Shown piece by piece: positions 25,909 to 36,765 of a stretch of DNA of 64,000 bases. The notes beneath the pieces were generated by a model. That model ran no database searches, had not been told where the DNA came from, and saw only the letters and a list, made by a program, of their open reading frames with translations. Origin of the DNA: Thermococcus cleftensis (GTDB lineage Archaea; Methanobacteriota_B; Thermococci; Thermococcales; Thermococcaceae). How positions within the stretch are numbered: the stretch's first letter is position 1; each line of letters begins with the position of its first letter. A program made the position numbers and the translations under genes. The stretch spans positions 1,648,322-1,712,321 of the forward strand of contig NC_018015.1 of assembly GCF_000265525.1 (NCBI RefSeq), given 5' to 3'.

Positions 25909-26913
25909 GTGGAGCCGAGGGTTCTCATCACGCGCTCCATTCCCGAGAACGGCATCGAGATGCTGAGGAAGCACTTTGAGGTCGAGGTCTGGGAGGACGA
26001 GCACGAGATTCCGAGGGAGGTCCTGCTTCGGAAGGTTAAAAATGTGGACGCCCTCGTTACAATGCTCAGCGAGCGGATTGACGCCGAGGTCTTCGATGCG
26101 GCGCCGAGGCTGAGGATCGTGGCGAACTACGCCGTCGGCTACGACAACATAGACGTCGAGGAGGCCACTAGAAGGGGAATATACGTCACCAACACGCCCG
26201 ACGTCCTCACTGACGCCACCGCTGACTTCGCCTGGGCTCTTCTGCTCGCCACTGCCAGGAGGCTCGTTGAAGCCGATCGATTCACCCGCTCCGGCGAGTG
26301 GAAGAAGAAAGGCGTCGCCTGGCACCCGCGCTGGTTTTTGGGTTACGACGTCTACGGCAAGACCATAGGGATAATCGGCTTCGGCAGAATCGGTCAGGCG
26401 GTGGCGAGGCGCGCCAGGGGCTTCGGCATGAAAATCCTCTACAACTCAAGGAGCAGGAAGCCAGAGGTAGAAAGGGAGCTCAACGCGGAGTTTAAACCGC
26501 TGGAGGAACTCCTTAAGGAGAGCGACTTCGTGGTCCTGGCCGTTCCCCTCACGAAGGAAACCTACCACCTGATAGGCGAGCGGGAGCTTAAGCTAATGAA
26601 GAGCACGGCGATACTGGTAAACATCGCGCGCGGTAAGGTCATTGATACCAGCGCGCTCGTTAAGGCCCTCAAGGAGGGCTGGATTGCCGGAGCTGGTCTG
26701 GACGTCTACGAGGAAGAGCCGTACTACAACAAGGAGCTCTTCAGCCTGAACAACGTGGTTCTGACCCCGCACATAGGCAGTGCGACCTTTGGGGCCAGGG
26801 AGGGAATGGCGGAGCTCGTCGCTAAGAATCTCATAGCCTTCAAGAACGGTGAAGTCCCGCCGACTCTGGTCAATAGGGAAGTCCTAAACGTCAGGAAGCC
26901 GGGCTTTGATTAA
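25909..26913 (+). CDS. gyaR: Glyoxylate reductase (2-hydroxyacid dehydrogenase)
   Basis: 334 residues from GTG 25909, after GGGGGTGGG. It aligns by eye along its whole length with the T. litoralis enzyme, including [49 protein letters not shown] (NAD-binding), [14 protein letters not shown] (catalytic Arg region), and [12 protein letters not shown] (catalytic His). It reduces glyoxylate to glycolate with NADH and probably acts on hydroxypyruvate. The promoter TTTATATC is at about 25871. Its last 4 bases overlap the convergent VapC gene. Confidence 0.93.
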   Translation: MEPRVLITRSIPENGIEMLRKHFEVEVWEDEHEIPREVLLRKVKNVDALVTMLSERIDAEVFDAAPRLRIVANYAVGYDNIDVEEATRRGIYVTNTPDVLTDATADFAWALLLATARRLVEADRFTRSGEWKKKGVAWHPRWFLGYDVYGKTIGIIGFGRIGQAVARRARGFGMKILYNSRSRKPEVERELNAEFKPLEELLKESDFVVLAVPLTKETYHLIGERELKLMKSTAILVNIARGKVIDTSALVKALKEGWIAGAGLDVYEEEPYYNKELFSLNNVVLTPHIGSATFGAREGMAELVAKNLIAFKNGEVPPTLVNREVLNVRKPGFD

Positions 26914-27323
26914 AGGAGGACAACTTCCACCCCTATCTTTTCCGCGACCGTCCCCTGCTTCCTGTCGCAGGTGACTAGCGTGGCGTGGAGTTTCTCCGCC
27001 TGCGCTATGAACAGGGCATCGTAGATCGCTATTCCGTGCTCAACGCTCAGCTCGAAGGCCCGCCTCAGGTATTCCCGGTTCTCCTCGATAGTGATTACCT
27101 CCTTGTCGGCGAGGAGCTCAAGCGCCTGGAGGAGCTTTTCACCTTCCTCTTGGCTGAGATTTCCATAAACCTTCACGTTCTTCCAGATCACGTTGGCGGT
27201 CTCGGTGAGCAGTATCTCAACAGCGTGGGGGTTCTCGTCTGGCTGGAGGTAGGGTATCACGTCCTTCCAGCCCTCCTCCTTGAGGAGGAACTTGCAGAGG
27301 GCCGAGGTGTCAATGACCCTCAC
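26910..27323 (-). CDS. vapC: PIN-domain ribonuclease toxin (VapC)
   Basis: 137 residues from GTG 27323 with a GGGAGG site. PIN-fold acidic residues can be seen: VIDTSAL (Asp 4), ETANVIWKN (Glu), [11 protein letters not shown] (Asp) and VTCDRKQ (Asp). VapC toxins cleave tRNA or rRNA and are held in check by the partner. It overlaps the vapB gene upstream by 14 bases, the usual antitoxin-first order. Confidence 0.85.
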   Translation of the reverse strand: MRVIDTSALCKFLLKEEGWKDVIPYLQPDENPHAVEILLTETANVIWKNVKVYGNLSQEEGEKLLQALELLADKEVITIEENREYLRRAFELSVEHGIAIYDALFIAQAEKLHATLVTCDRKQGTVAEKIGVEVVLL

Positions 27324-27537
27324 GGTCCTCCCTCACGAGTCTCCTTGACGTTCCCTCCGGCACCCCAGGGAGGGACTCAACGAGCTTGATTACCTCCTGG
27401 AGCGTCCTCTTCTTCTCTTCTTCCTCGATCTTTCTGCGTATGAAGTCCCTTATCTCCTCGCTCCAGTTGATGTCGTACTTTTCCATCTCGCGCTTTAGCT
27501 CGGGTGGAACCCGAACGCTCACGACGGCGGACTTCAC
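27310..27537 (-). CDS. vapB: Antitoxin VapB
   Basis: 75 residues from GTG 27537; GGTGA lies nine bases upstream and the TATA-like TTAAATTTG about 36 bases upstream. An N-terminal ribbon-helix-helix (SAVVSVRVPPELKREMEKY, then WSEEIRDFIRRKIEEEE) would bind the operator, and the C-terminal tail (LVESLPGVPEGTSRRLV) would block the toxin. A longer frame from 27579 includes the promoter and is unlikely. Confidence 0.8.
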   Translation of the reverse strand: MKSAVVSVRVPPELKREMEKYDINWSEEIRDFIRRKIEEEEKKRTLQEVIKLVESLPGVPEGTSRRLVREDREGH

Positions 27538-27657
27538 GTGGTTCACCAAAAGGGTATTGTGCACTACAAATTTAAGCATTGTGTATTACACTGGATCGTT
27601 TCCGGGCGATGATGACGACACCCTCGCCTGACCCGTGATGAGCTGGACCCGTGCCTG

Positions 27658-27845
27658 AGCCTATCTGAGAACGGAGAGCTCGGGAACATCGTCGAAGTCT
27701 ATGTCGAACGTCGCTATCTTCCTGTTCCATTTAGAACGCAGGCTGCCACTATCTGTGCATCTTTCGGAGTTTTTCGACGTCCTCCCCAGCGGGAACTCTA
27801 ACCGTTATTCCCCCATACCTCACCGTTTTAGACTTACGGCGTTGA
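27658..27845 (-). pseudogene. Relic of a second VapBC pair
   Basis: The minus strand at about 27770-27840 reads SKTVRYGGITVRVPAGEDVE-KLRK, an antitoxin N-terminus. It runs straight into PKDAQIVAACVLNGTG, and, after one missing base, KIATFDIDFDDVPELSVLR and a stop at 27661, the C-terminal end of a PIN domain (the last Asp cluster). The middle of both genes is deleted. The remaining parts of the 27538-27905 gap hold no recognisable gene. Confidence 0.55.
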
Positions 27846-27905
27846 AATCCTGAAGTACCTCGAATGGACCTCGTAGAAGTCACGTTCCAGCCCCGATCAT
27901 CTCCA

Positions 27906-29147
27906 TCACTCCAGTGGTTCCCTTCCGTAGCGCAGGAAGTTCAGATAGCTCTCGTCCTCGCCGACGATGGCGCTGAGGATTGCATCAACGTAGGCGTCGA
28001 ACTCCCTCTTCTTGATGACGACCGAGTGATGGGCGTACTCAAGGGGAATCACATACTCGTCCTCGGCCACAGAGAGGAGCTTTGCCAGCGTCTCCTCGAA
28101 GTCCTGCTTTTCGGGCACTTCAAGGAGGTAAATTAACCCGCCGTCGGCGAAGCGAATGTACGCTGGCCTTATCCTCGCGTCCACGATGTTGTTTTTCTCG
28201 TCAAGCACAAGAATCTCGCGGAGGTTCGGGAACATGCCGTGCTCCATGAGGTCAAGGATTAGCTTCGCCAGCCTGTCCTTGGGTCCCTTCCGGTAGGAGA
28301 AGCGCAGGTAACCGCTCTTCCCCGTGAGGGAAGCGACCACCGGCGTGTCCACCATTATTGGAACTTTCTTCAGTCTTTCCCTCTCTGCAACAGTCTGTAT
28401 AACGTCGGAGCGGTAGAAGGTCTTCGCTATCGAGGCTATCTCGCCGTCAAGGAGCCTGTCGAGGGCGTGGAGGTACTCAAGGTATTCGAATAGGACGATT
28501 AAGTTCTCTGTGTCACCGACCCACCAGAGGTTCCTCTTCAGGCTTTTCGAACCCTTCTCCATGAGTATCTGGAAGATGCTCTTGCCCTCCCTCCCGCGCG
28601 CGAGCAGGGAAGGACCTGAGATGACGCCCTTCCTGAGTTCTCTCCTCCACTCCTTCCATTTGATGTTTAAAGCGTCAAGGAAGTCCAGCGAGGCCTCAAG
28701 CAGGTTCCTCCCGTGGGTGGAGTAGAGCTTCTGAGTCGTCGAGTTGGCGTAGCTCGGCGGTCTTATGAGGGCACCGCTTATCGTGCCGTCCATGAGAACT
28801 AGGTCGGCCTTCTCGGCTATCATCGCACCCATTCTCTTCTCGAGGGTGTCCATGTGGACCCTTATCCTGTCGTCGGCGTTGCTGTAGGGGAACAGCGCCC
28901 CGATGTCGTTCCAGTAGTAGAGGTCATTCCCCACTGCCGAGGCCGAAACCGCGTAGATTATTGCCCCGCTCAGCCTCTTTGCCATTCTGCTCCCATCGAC
29001 GGCGTAAACGCTCGCCTTTTTGGGTTCGGGAAGGCTCTCCCACTCGTAGTGCTTCCTCACGAGGGGGACGAGCTTTCCAAGCTCTCCCCTGCTCTCCTCA
29101 AGGAAGCGCTTGATTTCCTCAAGGTGCCTGTCGTCAATACGCTCCAA
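27906..29147 (-). CDS. nurA: 5'-3' nuclease NurA
   Basis: 413 residues. The family's Mn-binding acidic motifs are present: VYAVDGSRM (about 48-56) and [13 protein letters not shown] (about 115), with [11 protein letters not shown] downstream. NurA is a toroidal dimer that degrades DNA 5'-3' together with the HerA translocase and resects double-strand breaks with Mre11-Rad50 in archaea. The start overlaps rad50 by 14 bases; the four genes herA-mre11-rad50-nurA are in the classical order. Confidence 0.93.
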   Translation of the reverse strand: MERIDDRHLEEIKRFLEESRGELGKLVPLVRKHYEWESLPEPKKASVYAVDGSRMAKRLSGAIIYAVSASAVGNDLYYWNDIGALFPYSNADDRIRVHMDTLEKRMGAMIAEKADLVLMDGTISGALIRPPSYANSTTQKLYSTHGRNLLEASLDFLDALNIKWKEWRRELRKGVISGPSLLARGREGKSIFQILMEKGSKSLKRNLWWVGDTENLIVLFEYLEYLHALDRLLDGEIASIAKTFYRSDVIQTVAERERLKKVPIMVDTPVVASLTGKSGYLRFSYRKGPKDRLAKLILDLMEHGMFPNLREILVLDEKNNIVDARIRPAYIRFADGGLIYLLEVPEKQDFEETLAKLLSVAEDEYVIPLEYAHHSVVIKKREFDAYVDAILSAIVGEDESYLNFLRYGREPLE

Positions 29148-31794
29148 TGCTCTCCACCTCCACCCTGCTCTCCCCGCCTGCGTTGGTGACCCTTATCACG
29201 TAGTCCGCCGCGTCCTTCAGCTCCTCGTCGTGGGAGACTATGATGACCTGCGGTATCTTCCTGAGCTGGCTGGATATGATTTCCACCAGCTTCTTCCTCC
29301 TCTCCTCGTCGAGGAACGGCGTCGGCTCGTCGAGTATCAGGAGCTCAAGGTTGCGCACCTTGTAGAGCGACAGGGCAAGGCGGAAGGCCAAGCCGAGGGC
29401 TATCCTCTCACCCCCGCTGAGGAACTCGATTCCAACCTCGTTGCCAGCGTAGAGAATCCTTAGCTCAATCCTTTCCTTTCCGTACTTTTTCTCGCGCCTC
29501 AGCTTAACCCCCTGATACTTGCCCTCGGTCATCTCCGAGAACAGCTCTCCCGCCAGCTTCTGGACCTCCTCAAGCCCCCTGAGTTCCTCCTCCGCCTTGA
29601 GCCTTGCCACCTTTTCCCTGAACGCCGTCACGTCCGCGAGGGCTCTCTCCACCAGCTCGAGCTCCTTTTCTGCCTCCCGTATCTCCCCGAGCTTCGCCCT
29701 GAGCTCGTCGATGAGCCTCGCCACCTCGTTCCTCAGCTCCTTGGCTCCTTCAAGCTCAGCCCTCGTTCTCTCGAGGGCCTTTGAGGCCTCCACGTAATCC
29801 TTCTCTGCCCTCCTGAAGTCTTCCTCGGAAAAGCCTTCCCTCGCCCTCTCGAGCTCCCTCTCAATCTCCTTCAGCTTTTCTTTCAGCCCGGCTATCCTCT
29901 TCTCGGCTTCCTCCGCCTTTCTTCTCTCCATCTCCAGCCGCTTCTCGATGGTTCTGGCCCTTTCAGGCACGCCCCTCAGCGACAGGAACTCCCTGTGAGC
30001 CGGTTCCAGCTCCTTGAGCCTGTTTTCGACCTCATCAAACGAGACGAAGCCCCCCTTCCTGAGCCGTTTGAGCAGGTTACTCCTCCGCTCTTCGAGTTCC
30101 TTCAGCTGGTTCTCCACCCTTTCCTTTTCTCCTCTGAGTCCTTCCAGCTCTTCAAGCTGACTCTTCAGGCTCCGGATTTCCTTTTTTATGCCTATGAGTC
30201 TCTCTTTCGTCTCCTCAAAGAGCAGAGCGTCCCTTTCTAGCTCCTCGATGTTCAGCTCCTTCAGCTTCTCTTCGACCTCTGCCAATAGCTCGGCGGTTTT
30301 CTTGAGGCGTATGAGCTTAGCTTCGCCCGACAGGATTTTCTTCAGCTCCCTTTCCCTCTCGGACAGCTTCTCCAGATCCCTCTCGAGCTTCCGGATTTCA
30401 CTATCTATGCGTGAGATTTCGGTCTCGTACTCCCGGAATATCTCGTCGCCCTCGTGCTCGCCGATGGGCCTGCGGCATAGGGGACATATCTTCGCCCCCT
30501 CGAGCCTCTCTATGTTGCCTTTCAGCTCTGCCTTCTTACCCCTGAGCGAGGCTATCCTCTCCCTTATCCCCGTCGCCTCTTCCCTGATTAGTTCAAGATC
30601 TTCCTTGGCCTTCTCAAGTTTTCTTAACTCCTCCTCGAGCGTTTCGATGGTGTGGCCGGCCCTTTCGAGCTCCTTCCTGTACCTCTCGGCTTCCTCCACG
30701 AGGCGGAGTGCCCTCTGGTAGAGGCGGTGGCGCTCTTTGAGCCTCTCGTACTCCTTCCTCGCTGAGCTTTCCTCCTTCTCCAGCTCCTCAAGCTTTTTCC
30801 TTAGCTCCTTTTCCCTCTCCAGGCGCTCGTCGATTCCCCTGAGCTTCTCCCTGAGGGCCGACGTCTTGACGTCGATCCTTGACAGCTCGTCCTTCAGGCT
30901 GAGGAGCTTCTTGAGTTCCTCGTACTCCTTCTCAACTGGCTTCAGCTCCTCAAGCCTCTTGAGGGCCTTTTCAAGCTCCCCCAGCTCCTTCTCCAGCTCC
31001 CCTATTCGCTTGCCGTGCTCCTCCAGGAGCCTCATCTCGCTCGCTATGGACTTCTCGGTGAGGGCCTTCCTCTTCTCCAGCTCTCCTATCAGTTCCTTTC
31101 TCCCCCTCAGCTCACCGTAGAGTTTCTCCAGCCTCTCCACTTCCGAGGACAGCTTCCTCTCTTCTTTCCTCAGCTCGCTTATCTTCCTAAGCGTCTCGCC
31201 GAACCTCCTCTCCGCCCCGGCCAGGCTCTCCTCGGTTTCCTTCTTTCTTTCGATGAGCTTCAAGAGGCTCTCCTTTCTCCTCCTGAGCTCCCTCATCACG
31301 TCCGCCGCGTTCCTCTCGGCGTTCTCGTAGTCCTCGATTCCCAGAACCTTGCGGAGGACCTTCTCCATTACCTCGCGGTTGGTTATTATGCCCTCTATCT
31401 CGCCCTGGCGTATGTAGAGGGCGTTGGTGTAAACCTGGAGCGGGTAAACGTTTCTCTCCACCCACCTGGCTATGTCCGAGCTCTTCTCGGCTATGAGCCG
31501 GCCGTCCTCCAGCAGCTCGTTCTTCTTTGTGGTCCTCGTTATCTGGTACACCTTTCCCCCGTGCTCGAACTCAAGGGTCAGGGAGAGCTCGCCCTTGCCG
31601 ACCCTCGTGTTGGCCTTGAGGTAGCCCCTCGGAAAGCTCGGGTGGCCGAGGTAGAGGGTGGCGAAGATTGCCTCCAGGATTGAGCTCTTTCCGGCACCGT
31701 TCTGGCCGACTATGAGGTTTATCCCATCGCTGAACTCGACGATGCTCTTCTTGTGGGCCCTGAAGTTTTGAATCTCTATCCTCCTGACCCTCAC
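29134..31794 (-). CDS. rad50: DNA double-strand break repair ATPase Rad50
   Basis: 886 residues. N-terminal Walker A is GQNGAGKSS (about 32-40). Two long antiparallel coiled coils flank the zinc hook [11 protein letters not shown] (about 434-444). The C-terminal half has the ABC signature [18 protein letters not shown] and Walker [15 protein letters not shown] with the D-loop. It forms the Mre11-Rad50 complex that tethers and processes DNA ends. The start overlaps the mre11 stop by 4 bases (ATGA). Confidence 0.97.
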   Translation of the reverse strand: MRVRRIEIQNFRAHKKSIVEFSDGINLIVGQNGAGKSSILEAIFATLYLGHPSFPRGYLKANTRVGKGELSLTLEFEHGGKVYQITRTTKKNELLEDGRLIAEKSSDIARWVERNVYPLQVYTNALYIRQGEIEGIITNREVMEKVLRKVLGIEDYENAERNAADVMRELRRRKESLLKLIERKKETEESLAGAERRFGETLRKISELRKEERKLSSEVERLEKLYGELRGRKELIGELEKRKALTEKSIASEMRLLEEHGKRIGELEKELGELEKALKRLEELKPVEKEYEELKKLLSLKDELSRIDVKTSALREKLRGIDERLEREKELRKKLEELEKEESSARKEYERLKERHRLYQRALRLVEEAERYRKELERAGHTIETLEEELRKLEKAKEDLELIREEATGIRERIASLRGKKAELKGNIERLEGAKICPLCRRPIGEHEGDEIFREYETEISRIDSEIRKLERDLEKLSERERELKKILSGEAKLIRLKKTAELLAEVEEKLKELNIEELERDALLFEETKERLIGIKKEIRSLKSQLEELEGLRGEKERVENQLKELEERRSNLLKRLRKGGFVSFDEVENRLKELEPAHREFLSLRGVPERARTIEKRLEMERRKAEEAEKRIAGLKEKLKEIERELERAREGFSEEDFRRAEKDYVEASKALERTRAELEGAKELRNEVARLIDELRAKLGEIREAEKELELVERALADVTAFREKVARLKAEEELRGLEEVQKLAGELFSEMTEGKYQGVKLRREKKYGKERIELRILYAGNEVGIEFLSGGERIALGLAFRLALSLYKVRNLELLILDEPTPFLDEERRKKLVEIISSQLRKIPQVIIVSHDEELKDAADYVIRVTNAGGESRVEVESIGAY

Positions 31795-33188
31795 GGCTTA
31801 CCCCTCCTCAGCCAGGCGTCGAGGCTCGACGGTTTGGCCGGCCTGTGCACCTTGGGCCTCCCCATCTTTTTTCCATCGTCACTCTCTCCCCCCTTGTGGG
31901 ATTCTTTTTCCTCCACCTTTTTGGGGGACTTTCTCTCCACCCCCGGCCTCTGTTCATTTCCCTGACTCGGCTTCTTCTGGGGCACCGGGATCCCCGCCCG
32001 GTATTTCTCCATCAGCCAGTCGAGGAACTCGTCGAGAGAGCTTGAGAATTCCCTGGGCTCGGCCCTGAGGTGCATCAACAGCTCCCGTTCCCAGTCCGTG
32101 AAGAGTTCCTCGGCGGTGACGGTTTCCTTCGAGATTATGGCTTCACCCGTTACCCTGCTCCTGAAGGTGTAGTACTTTACGCCCGAATCCTTCAGCAGGT
32201 CACCGAACTCGGCCAGGCTTATCCCGCCCTTCACGGTGCCCTCTAAGTAGATGACGGCTATTGCTTCCTTCGGAATCAGCGAGGCAACCTCCTCCACCTT
32301 CCTCCTGAGCTCGGCCTTTGAGCTTCCGGCCACGCGGATTGAGTAGAATGGCCTGGCATCAACCTCGACAAACTCCGGCTGGAAGTCCTCGACTATGTAG
32401 AACCCCTTAACTCCGTCGCGGTTCTCCCTTACCCTGGGCTTTTTGTCCCTCTCGCCGTAGCTTATCAGGTGGCTGGCTTCCCTCACATCGGTTCTCTCCA
32501 GAGAGCCTGGATAAGCCAGAGGCCCGCTCAGGCCGGTCTGGGACGGCTCAGCGACCCGTCTCACGTGAATGTGGCCGAGGGCGTAGTAGGAGAAGCCGTC
32601 GGGGAGTTCGCTCAGCTTGAGGTCGAAGGCGTCCTGGTAGGGGGTGTCCTTTGAGAGATAATCCACCGCCTGGTGGAGCATCAATATGCCGTCGCTCCCC
32701 TTGAAGAGCGCCCTCAGCACGTTGGTGCTTCCCCTTATGAGCTGCCAGCGCGTGTGGTGTCTCAGACCGTGTATTCTGAGGCCCCCAACCTCGCCCCATA
32801 CCAAATAACGGTCCCCGATTCTCCTGCTCCTCAAGAACTCCCCGTTCCCGGGTTCACGCCTCAGCCCGACGGTGTTGATGAGGCCGAGGTGCTCGAGTAG
32901 GTCGAAGACCGAAGCCTCTCTTATCGTTTTGTCGTGGTTGCCTTCTATGGCGAAGACTGGGACTCCCTTCTTCTTAGGGATCTCAAGGATTTCTATGGCG
33001 TCGCGCAGGGTTCTCGGCGAGGGCCTGCTCACGTGGAAGAGGTCGCCGGCGATGAGTACGAAGTCCACCCTCTCCTTTACTGCCCTATCCACCGCCTCGC
33101 GGAACGCCTTGACGTAATCCTCGTAGCGGAAGGGCTGGTTGAACTGCTCCCTTCCGAGGTGAACATCTGCTATGTGCGCGAACCTCAT
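31791..33188 (-). CDS. mre11: DNA double-strand break repair nuclease Mre11
   Basis: 465 residues. Calcineurin-like phosphodiesterase motifs: [47 protein letters not shown]. Together they bind two Mn ions for 3'-5' exo- and endonuclease activity. The capping domain follows at about 230-330. The last 90 residues are low-complexity and basic ([19 protein letters not shown]) and end in a conserved-looking [12 protein letters not shown], likely the Rad50-contact tail. It begins 9 bases after the herA stop. Confidence 0.96.
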   Translation of the reverse strand: MRFAHIADVHLGREQFNQPFRYEDYVKAFREAVDRAVKERVDFVLIAGDLFHVSRPSPRTLRDAIEILEIPKKKGVPVFAIEGNHDKTIREASVFDLLEHLGLINTVGLRREPGNGEFLRSRRIGDRYLVWGEVGGLRIHGLRHHTRWQLIRGSTNVLRALFKGSDGILMLHQAVDYLSKDTPYQDAFDLKLSELPDGFSYYALGHIHVRRVAEPSQTGLSGPLAYPGSLERTDVREASHLISYGERDKKPRVRENRDGVKGFYIVEDFQPEFVEVDARPFYSIRVAGSSKAELRRKVEEVASLIPKEAIAVIYLEGTVKGGISLAEFGDLLKDSGVKYYTFRSRVTGEAIISKETVTAEELFTDWERELLMHLRAEPREFSSSLDEFLDWLMEKYRAGIPVPQKKPSQGNEQRPGVERKSPKKVEEKESHKGGESDDGKKMGRPKVHRPAKPSSLDAWLRRGKP

Positions 33189-33197
33189 TCTAACACC

Positions 33198-34865
33198 TCA
33201 CAGCGGAAGGGCCGCTATGGCCTCCTCCTCGCTGACATCTTCCTCCTTCCCCTCGAGCCACTCCTCCACTATGTCTATATCCCCGCCGCCGTAGTGTCCC
33301 TTGAAGTCCCTCTCGAAGCTGTATATCTTGACCATCGCGGGAATCGTTATGGCGTAGCCCACTATAACCGCCTCTCCGACGCCCAGCGATGCTATGTCGC
33401 TCAGCAGGTCCTCGCTTATCTGCTCGCTCGCCTGCTGAACATAGCGCTGGTCGTTCGGCTCGACGAGCTTGAGGATTATCTTGGTGTTTGTCTGGCTGAG
33501 TATGTCGTCGTCGAGCTTCTTCGGCCTCTGGGACACTATGCCCAGACCGACGCCGAACTTCCTGCCCTCTCTCGCTATCTTGCCGAGCCACAGCGTTGCG
33601 GGGTTCTTCTCGCCCCTCGGCGCGAATATGTGGGCCTCCTCAACTATAACCAGGACGGGCTTGGTGAGAGCAGGATACGCCTCCGAAACTTCCCGCACCA
33701 GGTTCCTGTCGCCGGTTCTTGAGCCCTTGACGTAGTCGATGCGGTTCTTAAGGATTCCGCGGAGGACGAAGCTCGCGAGGGTTATCATCTGCTCCTCCTC
33801 CATTCCGCTGAGGTCTATGACGTTCACCATTCCGGGCCTTATCTCGCTGAGCACATTAACTGGGCTGATGAACTCGCCGAAGTTGGCCCTAAGCTCGCTG
33901 AGGTAGTCCTTGAGCCTTATCAGGGCTTCCAAATCCCTTGCCTGTATTTTTCTGGGCGTCTCGATGCCCTTCTCGTCGTAGTAGTGGATTATCTTGTCGT
34001 CGGTGTTCTCGTATATTCTTATCCACTCCTCTATCTTGTCCTCCATCGCGTGAATGAAGGGCATTCCGCCGACGACCTTGCCTTCTCTTCTCATCTCCTC
34101 CCTCACGGTTCTGTAGACCAGTCCGAGGAAGCGCCTCTGCAGGCTGGCGTTTTCTGCTATGCCGAGGAGCGTCGCGAACTCGCTTAGCCTTATCCTTCCG
34201 GGGTCTATGGTGGCCTTTATCGGGTTCACCCTCGCTCCCGGCCAGCTGAGCTTCTGGTACTCGCCGTGCGGGTCGAGTATCACCACAGTCGCGTTCACGT
34301 TGCTCACCAGCTCTTTGGTGAGAACCGCTATCGTGTTGGACTTGCCGGCTCCCGTAACGGCCAGGACTGCGAAGTGCCTGGAAACGAGCCTGTTTGCGTC
34401 GAGGCGAACCTCTATGTTGCTCCTCGCGATGAGCTTTCCAATCCTGAGGTGTCCATTGGCAAAGATTCTCTCCAGGTCCTCGTCCCTCGCGAGGTAAACC
34501 CTCTCGCCCGGCTTTATGGGGACGCGGTTCGGGGCTGGCTTCGTCAGGAACTCCCCGTCCCTCGTTCTCAGGACGCCGAGGACCTTTGCTGTTGCGAGGA
34601 TTTCCTCGCTCTTGTCAAGGATTCCGCGGGAGAAAACGTTGACTGTTTTTTCCACGTAGTCATAGCTTCCTCTGCCTGCCTCCATGAGCCAGTTAAGGTT
34701 TCTTATCGATTTAAGGAGCGCGAGAACCTCGTCGCCCTCTCTGTTCCTCACCACAAGAAACTCTCCAAAGCGGGGGAGCTCGTTCCTCGGGTTCACGATG
34801 AAGGTGAAGTGGTCGGTCGTTGATTCGCCAAACACTATTCCAACAGAGCCGTTCCGGGCCTCCAT
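33198..34865 (-). CDS. herA: Bipolar DNA helicase/translocase HerA
   Basis: 555 residues. An N-terminal HAS barrel (GSVGIVFGESTTDHFTFIV) precedes a RecA/FtsK-type ATPase core: Walker A AVTGAGKSNTIAVL (about 172-185), Walker B PVLVIVEEAHIFAP, and an arginine-finger-like segment in the C-terminal part (SQRPKKLDDDILSQTNT). It forms a hexamer that pumps DNA into NurA. First gene of the operon. ATG 34865 has a GGTGG-type site (AAGGTGGTAAT). Confidence 0.96.
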   Translation of the reverse strand: MEARNGSVGIVFGESTTDHFTFIVNPRNELPRFGEFLVVRNREGDEVLALLKSIRNLNWLMEAGRGSYDYVEKTVNVFSRGILDKSEEILATAKVLGVLRTRDGEFLTKPAPNRVPIKPGERVYLARDEDLERIFANGHLRIGKLIARSNIEVRLDANRLVSRHFAVLAVTGAGKSNTIAVLTKELVSNVNATVVILDPHGEYQKLSWPGARVNPIKATIDPGRIRLSEFATLLGIAENASLQRRFLGLVYRTVREEMRREGKVVGGMPFIHAMEDKIEEWIRIYENTDDKIIHYYDEKGIETPRKIQARDLEALIRLKDYLSELRANFGEFISPVNVLSEIRPGMVNVIDLSGMEEEQMITLASFVLRGILKNRIDYVKGSRTGDRNLVREVSEAYPALTKPVLVIVEEAHIFAPRGEKNPATLWLGKIAREGRKFGVGLGIVSQRPKKLDDDILSQTNTKIILKLVEPNDQRYVQQASEQISEDLLSDIASLGVGEAVIVGYAITIPAMVKIYSFERDFKGHYGGGDIDIVEEWLEGKEEDVSEEEAIAALPL

Positions 34866-34960
34866 ATTACCACCTTGAGTTGATTTTTTCCTGCGGGAAC
34901 AAAAACCTTTCGATGGTCCCTGGCGGAAGAGCTTTATAAGTCCCCTTCCAACCAGGAACC

Positions 34961-36481
34961 ATGAGAATCCTCCTCGTCACGGGAAGGCTCGCCGAGCCAC
35001 TCGTTAGAAAGTACGGGCAGGGCTACGACGTCTTCGTCACGCCGGTCAGCGTTGCGGCATTCCTGACGCCCGAGACGATAGTCCGTTACCTGAAAAAGGG
35101 AGGCATAAAGAGCGAAGATTACGACCTCATTATCATTCCTGGCATGGTCAGGGGTTCCGCTCAGCCCATCGAAGACGAACTCGGAATCCCTGCATTCAAG
35201 GGGCCGAGGAACGCGATGGACATTCCTCAGACGCTGAAGGCGATTGAAAACGGCTTCAAACTGAGCAAAGAGGTTCCCGCGGACAAGCTCTTCTCCTTCG
35301 ACGGGCTCAAGAGGGTCGAAGACATCAGGAACAGAACGAAGGATAAGCGCTACATTGAGAAAGCCCTCAAAAAGCCCTGGAACGTTCTCATCGGAAACCT
35401 TCCGGTCGGAAGGGACTTTCCTGCGAGGATACTTGGCGAGGTCGTCGATGCCCCAAGGCTCGGAGTTGAGGGGACGATTGAGAAGGCCCTCCACTACCTC
35501 CGCGAGGGAGCCGATATAATCGACATTGGAATGATAGCGGGCGAGACGAACCCTGACTTCGTAGAGCTAATCCCCGAAATCCGCGAGGAGCTTAAAGAGA
35601 ATGGCTTCGACGTTCCAATCAGCTTCGACTCGCTCAGCACGGCCGAAATCGAGAAAGCTCTGAGCTACGCCGACCTCTTCCTGAGCGTTGATGCCGGCAA
35701 CCTTGAGGATCTCGTAACTGAAAAGCCCGTCGTTTTAATCCCGACCAACCAGAGGAAGGGATTCTTCCCGGCCAAACCGGCTGGGAGGGTCGAGTTCCTT
35801 GAGAGGTTAAAGGAGAGTGCCCTTGACATCGGCTACAAGGCGGTGATTCCGGATTTAATACTCGAGCACGTCCCCCACCTGACGCGCTCGATAACGGCCT
35901 TCCAGCTCTACCGCGAGAGGAATCCGGACGATGTTCTTCTGGCGGGGGTTGGAAACGTGGTTGAACTCTACGACGCCGACAGCGTTGGGATGAACGCCCT
36001 GCTCGCTGGAATCGCGAAGGAGCTTTCAATAAACCTGCTCCTCACAACGGAGACGAGCGCAAAGGCGAGGGGTTCTGTAAGGGAGCTTAGGAGGGCAATA
36101 GATATGAACCTCTTTGAGATGCCGAAGGATCTGGGCTTCGACCTGCTGATTTTGAAGGAGAAGAGAAGCCCGGTGTGGAGCTTCGAGCCCGCTGAAAAGG
36201 TCGTCGAGGCGAGGGAAAGGCCGGTGGGGCTTGAGCCGGTCTACTTCCGCATCTGGGTCGAAAACGGAAGGATATGGGTGAACGCCCACAGGGGAACCAA
36301 AGCAGTTCTGACGGTAGTCGGAGACGAGCCAAACGCGATAATCGACACAATTCTGGGGCACTTTGAGATAAGCCCGAGGCACGCCTTCTATCTCGGCAGG
36401 GAGCTTGAGAGGGCCTACACGGCACTGAAGCTGAGGAGGAGCTACGTCCAGGAGGTCGAGCTTTTCCCGGACTTCTACTGA
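34961..36481 (+). CDS. Dihydropteroate synthase-like archaeal protein
   Basis: 506 residues. The N-terminal domain (about 1-150) is an archaea-specific alpha/beta part. Residues about 160-400 are a TIM barrel like pterin-binding enzymes (HYLREGADIIDIGMIAGETNP, DVPISFDSLS, LSVDAGN). The C-terminal domain (about 410-506) is specific to the family (EVELFPDFY end). The family is known as dihydropteroate synthase-related in archaea that make methanopterin-like or folate-like cofactors; the exact reaction is not settled. The TATA box CTTTATAAG at 34930-34938 gives a near-leaderless transcript at ATG 34961. Confidence 0.85.
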   Translation: MRILLVTGRLAEPLVRKYGQGYDVFVTPVSVAAFLTPETIVRYLKKGGIKSEDYDLIIIPGMVRGSAQPIEDELGIPAFKGPRNAMDIPQTLKAIENGFKLSKEVPADKLFSFDGLKRVEDIRNRTKDKRYIEKALKKPWNVLIGNLPVGRDFPARILGEVVDAPRLGVEGTIEKALHYLREGADIIDIGMIAGETNPDFVELIPEIREELKENGFDVPISFDSLSTAEIEKALSYADLFLSVDAGNLEDLVTEKPVVLIPTNQRKGFFPAKPAGRVEFLERLKESALDIGYKAVIPDLILEHVPHLTRSITAFQLYRERNPDDVLLAGVGNVVELYDADSVGMNALLAGIAKELSINLLLTTETSAKARGSVRELRRAIDMNLFEMPKDLGFDLLILKEKRSPVWSFEPAEKVVEARERPVGLEPVYFRIWVENGRIWVNAHRGTKAVLTVVGDEPNAIIDTILGHFEISPRHAFYLGRELERAYTALKLRRSYVQEVELFPDFY

Positions 36482-36765
36482 AGGTTCTGCATCGCCGGCT
36501 TCCTGAACAGCTCGTCCAGCTCGGCCCTCCTTGCCCTAACCTCCTCGTACAGCTCACCGATTTCCCCGTTCTCGGGGTACTTCAGCTTTAGGCTCATGAG
36601 CAGGCCCTCAAGGAAGCTCAGGACCGAGAGCCGGACGTAGTCCTCTCCCTTCTTGCTCTCCAGACCCTCGTTGAGCTTCACGAAGGAGTCAAGCCTTGCG
36701 ATGAGGGCATCTTCCCCGAGCTCCTCCAAAAGCGCCCTTACCCTCTCAACCTCCTCGACTTTCAT
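36475..36765 (-). CDS. Small helical protein, unknown
   Basis: 96 residues, nearly all predicted helix from the heptad-like Leu/Glu/Arg pattern (ERVRALLEELGEDALIARL, GELYEEVRARRAELDELF). It starts inside the tatD stop (ATGA overlap) and converges by 7 bases with the dihydropteroate synthase-like gene. It is probably a Thermococcales-specific DUF protein, which I do not name with confidence. Co-transcription with the TatD-type hydrolase is likely. Confidence 0.7.
   Translation of the reverse strand: MKVEEVERVRALLEELGEDALIARLDSFVKLNEGLESKKGEDYVRLSVLSFLEGLLMSLKLKYPENGEIGELYEEVRARRAELDELFRKPAMQNLQ

Noticed and set aside
29519-31683. Many long plus-strand frames opposite rad50, helicase and coiled-coil genes
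   Set aside because: They are shadows produced by high-GC codon bias; they lack ribosome binding sites and promoters and are Ser/Leu-rich without domains.
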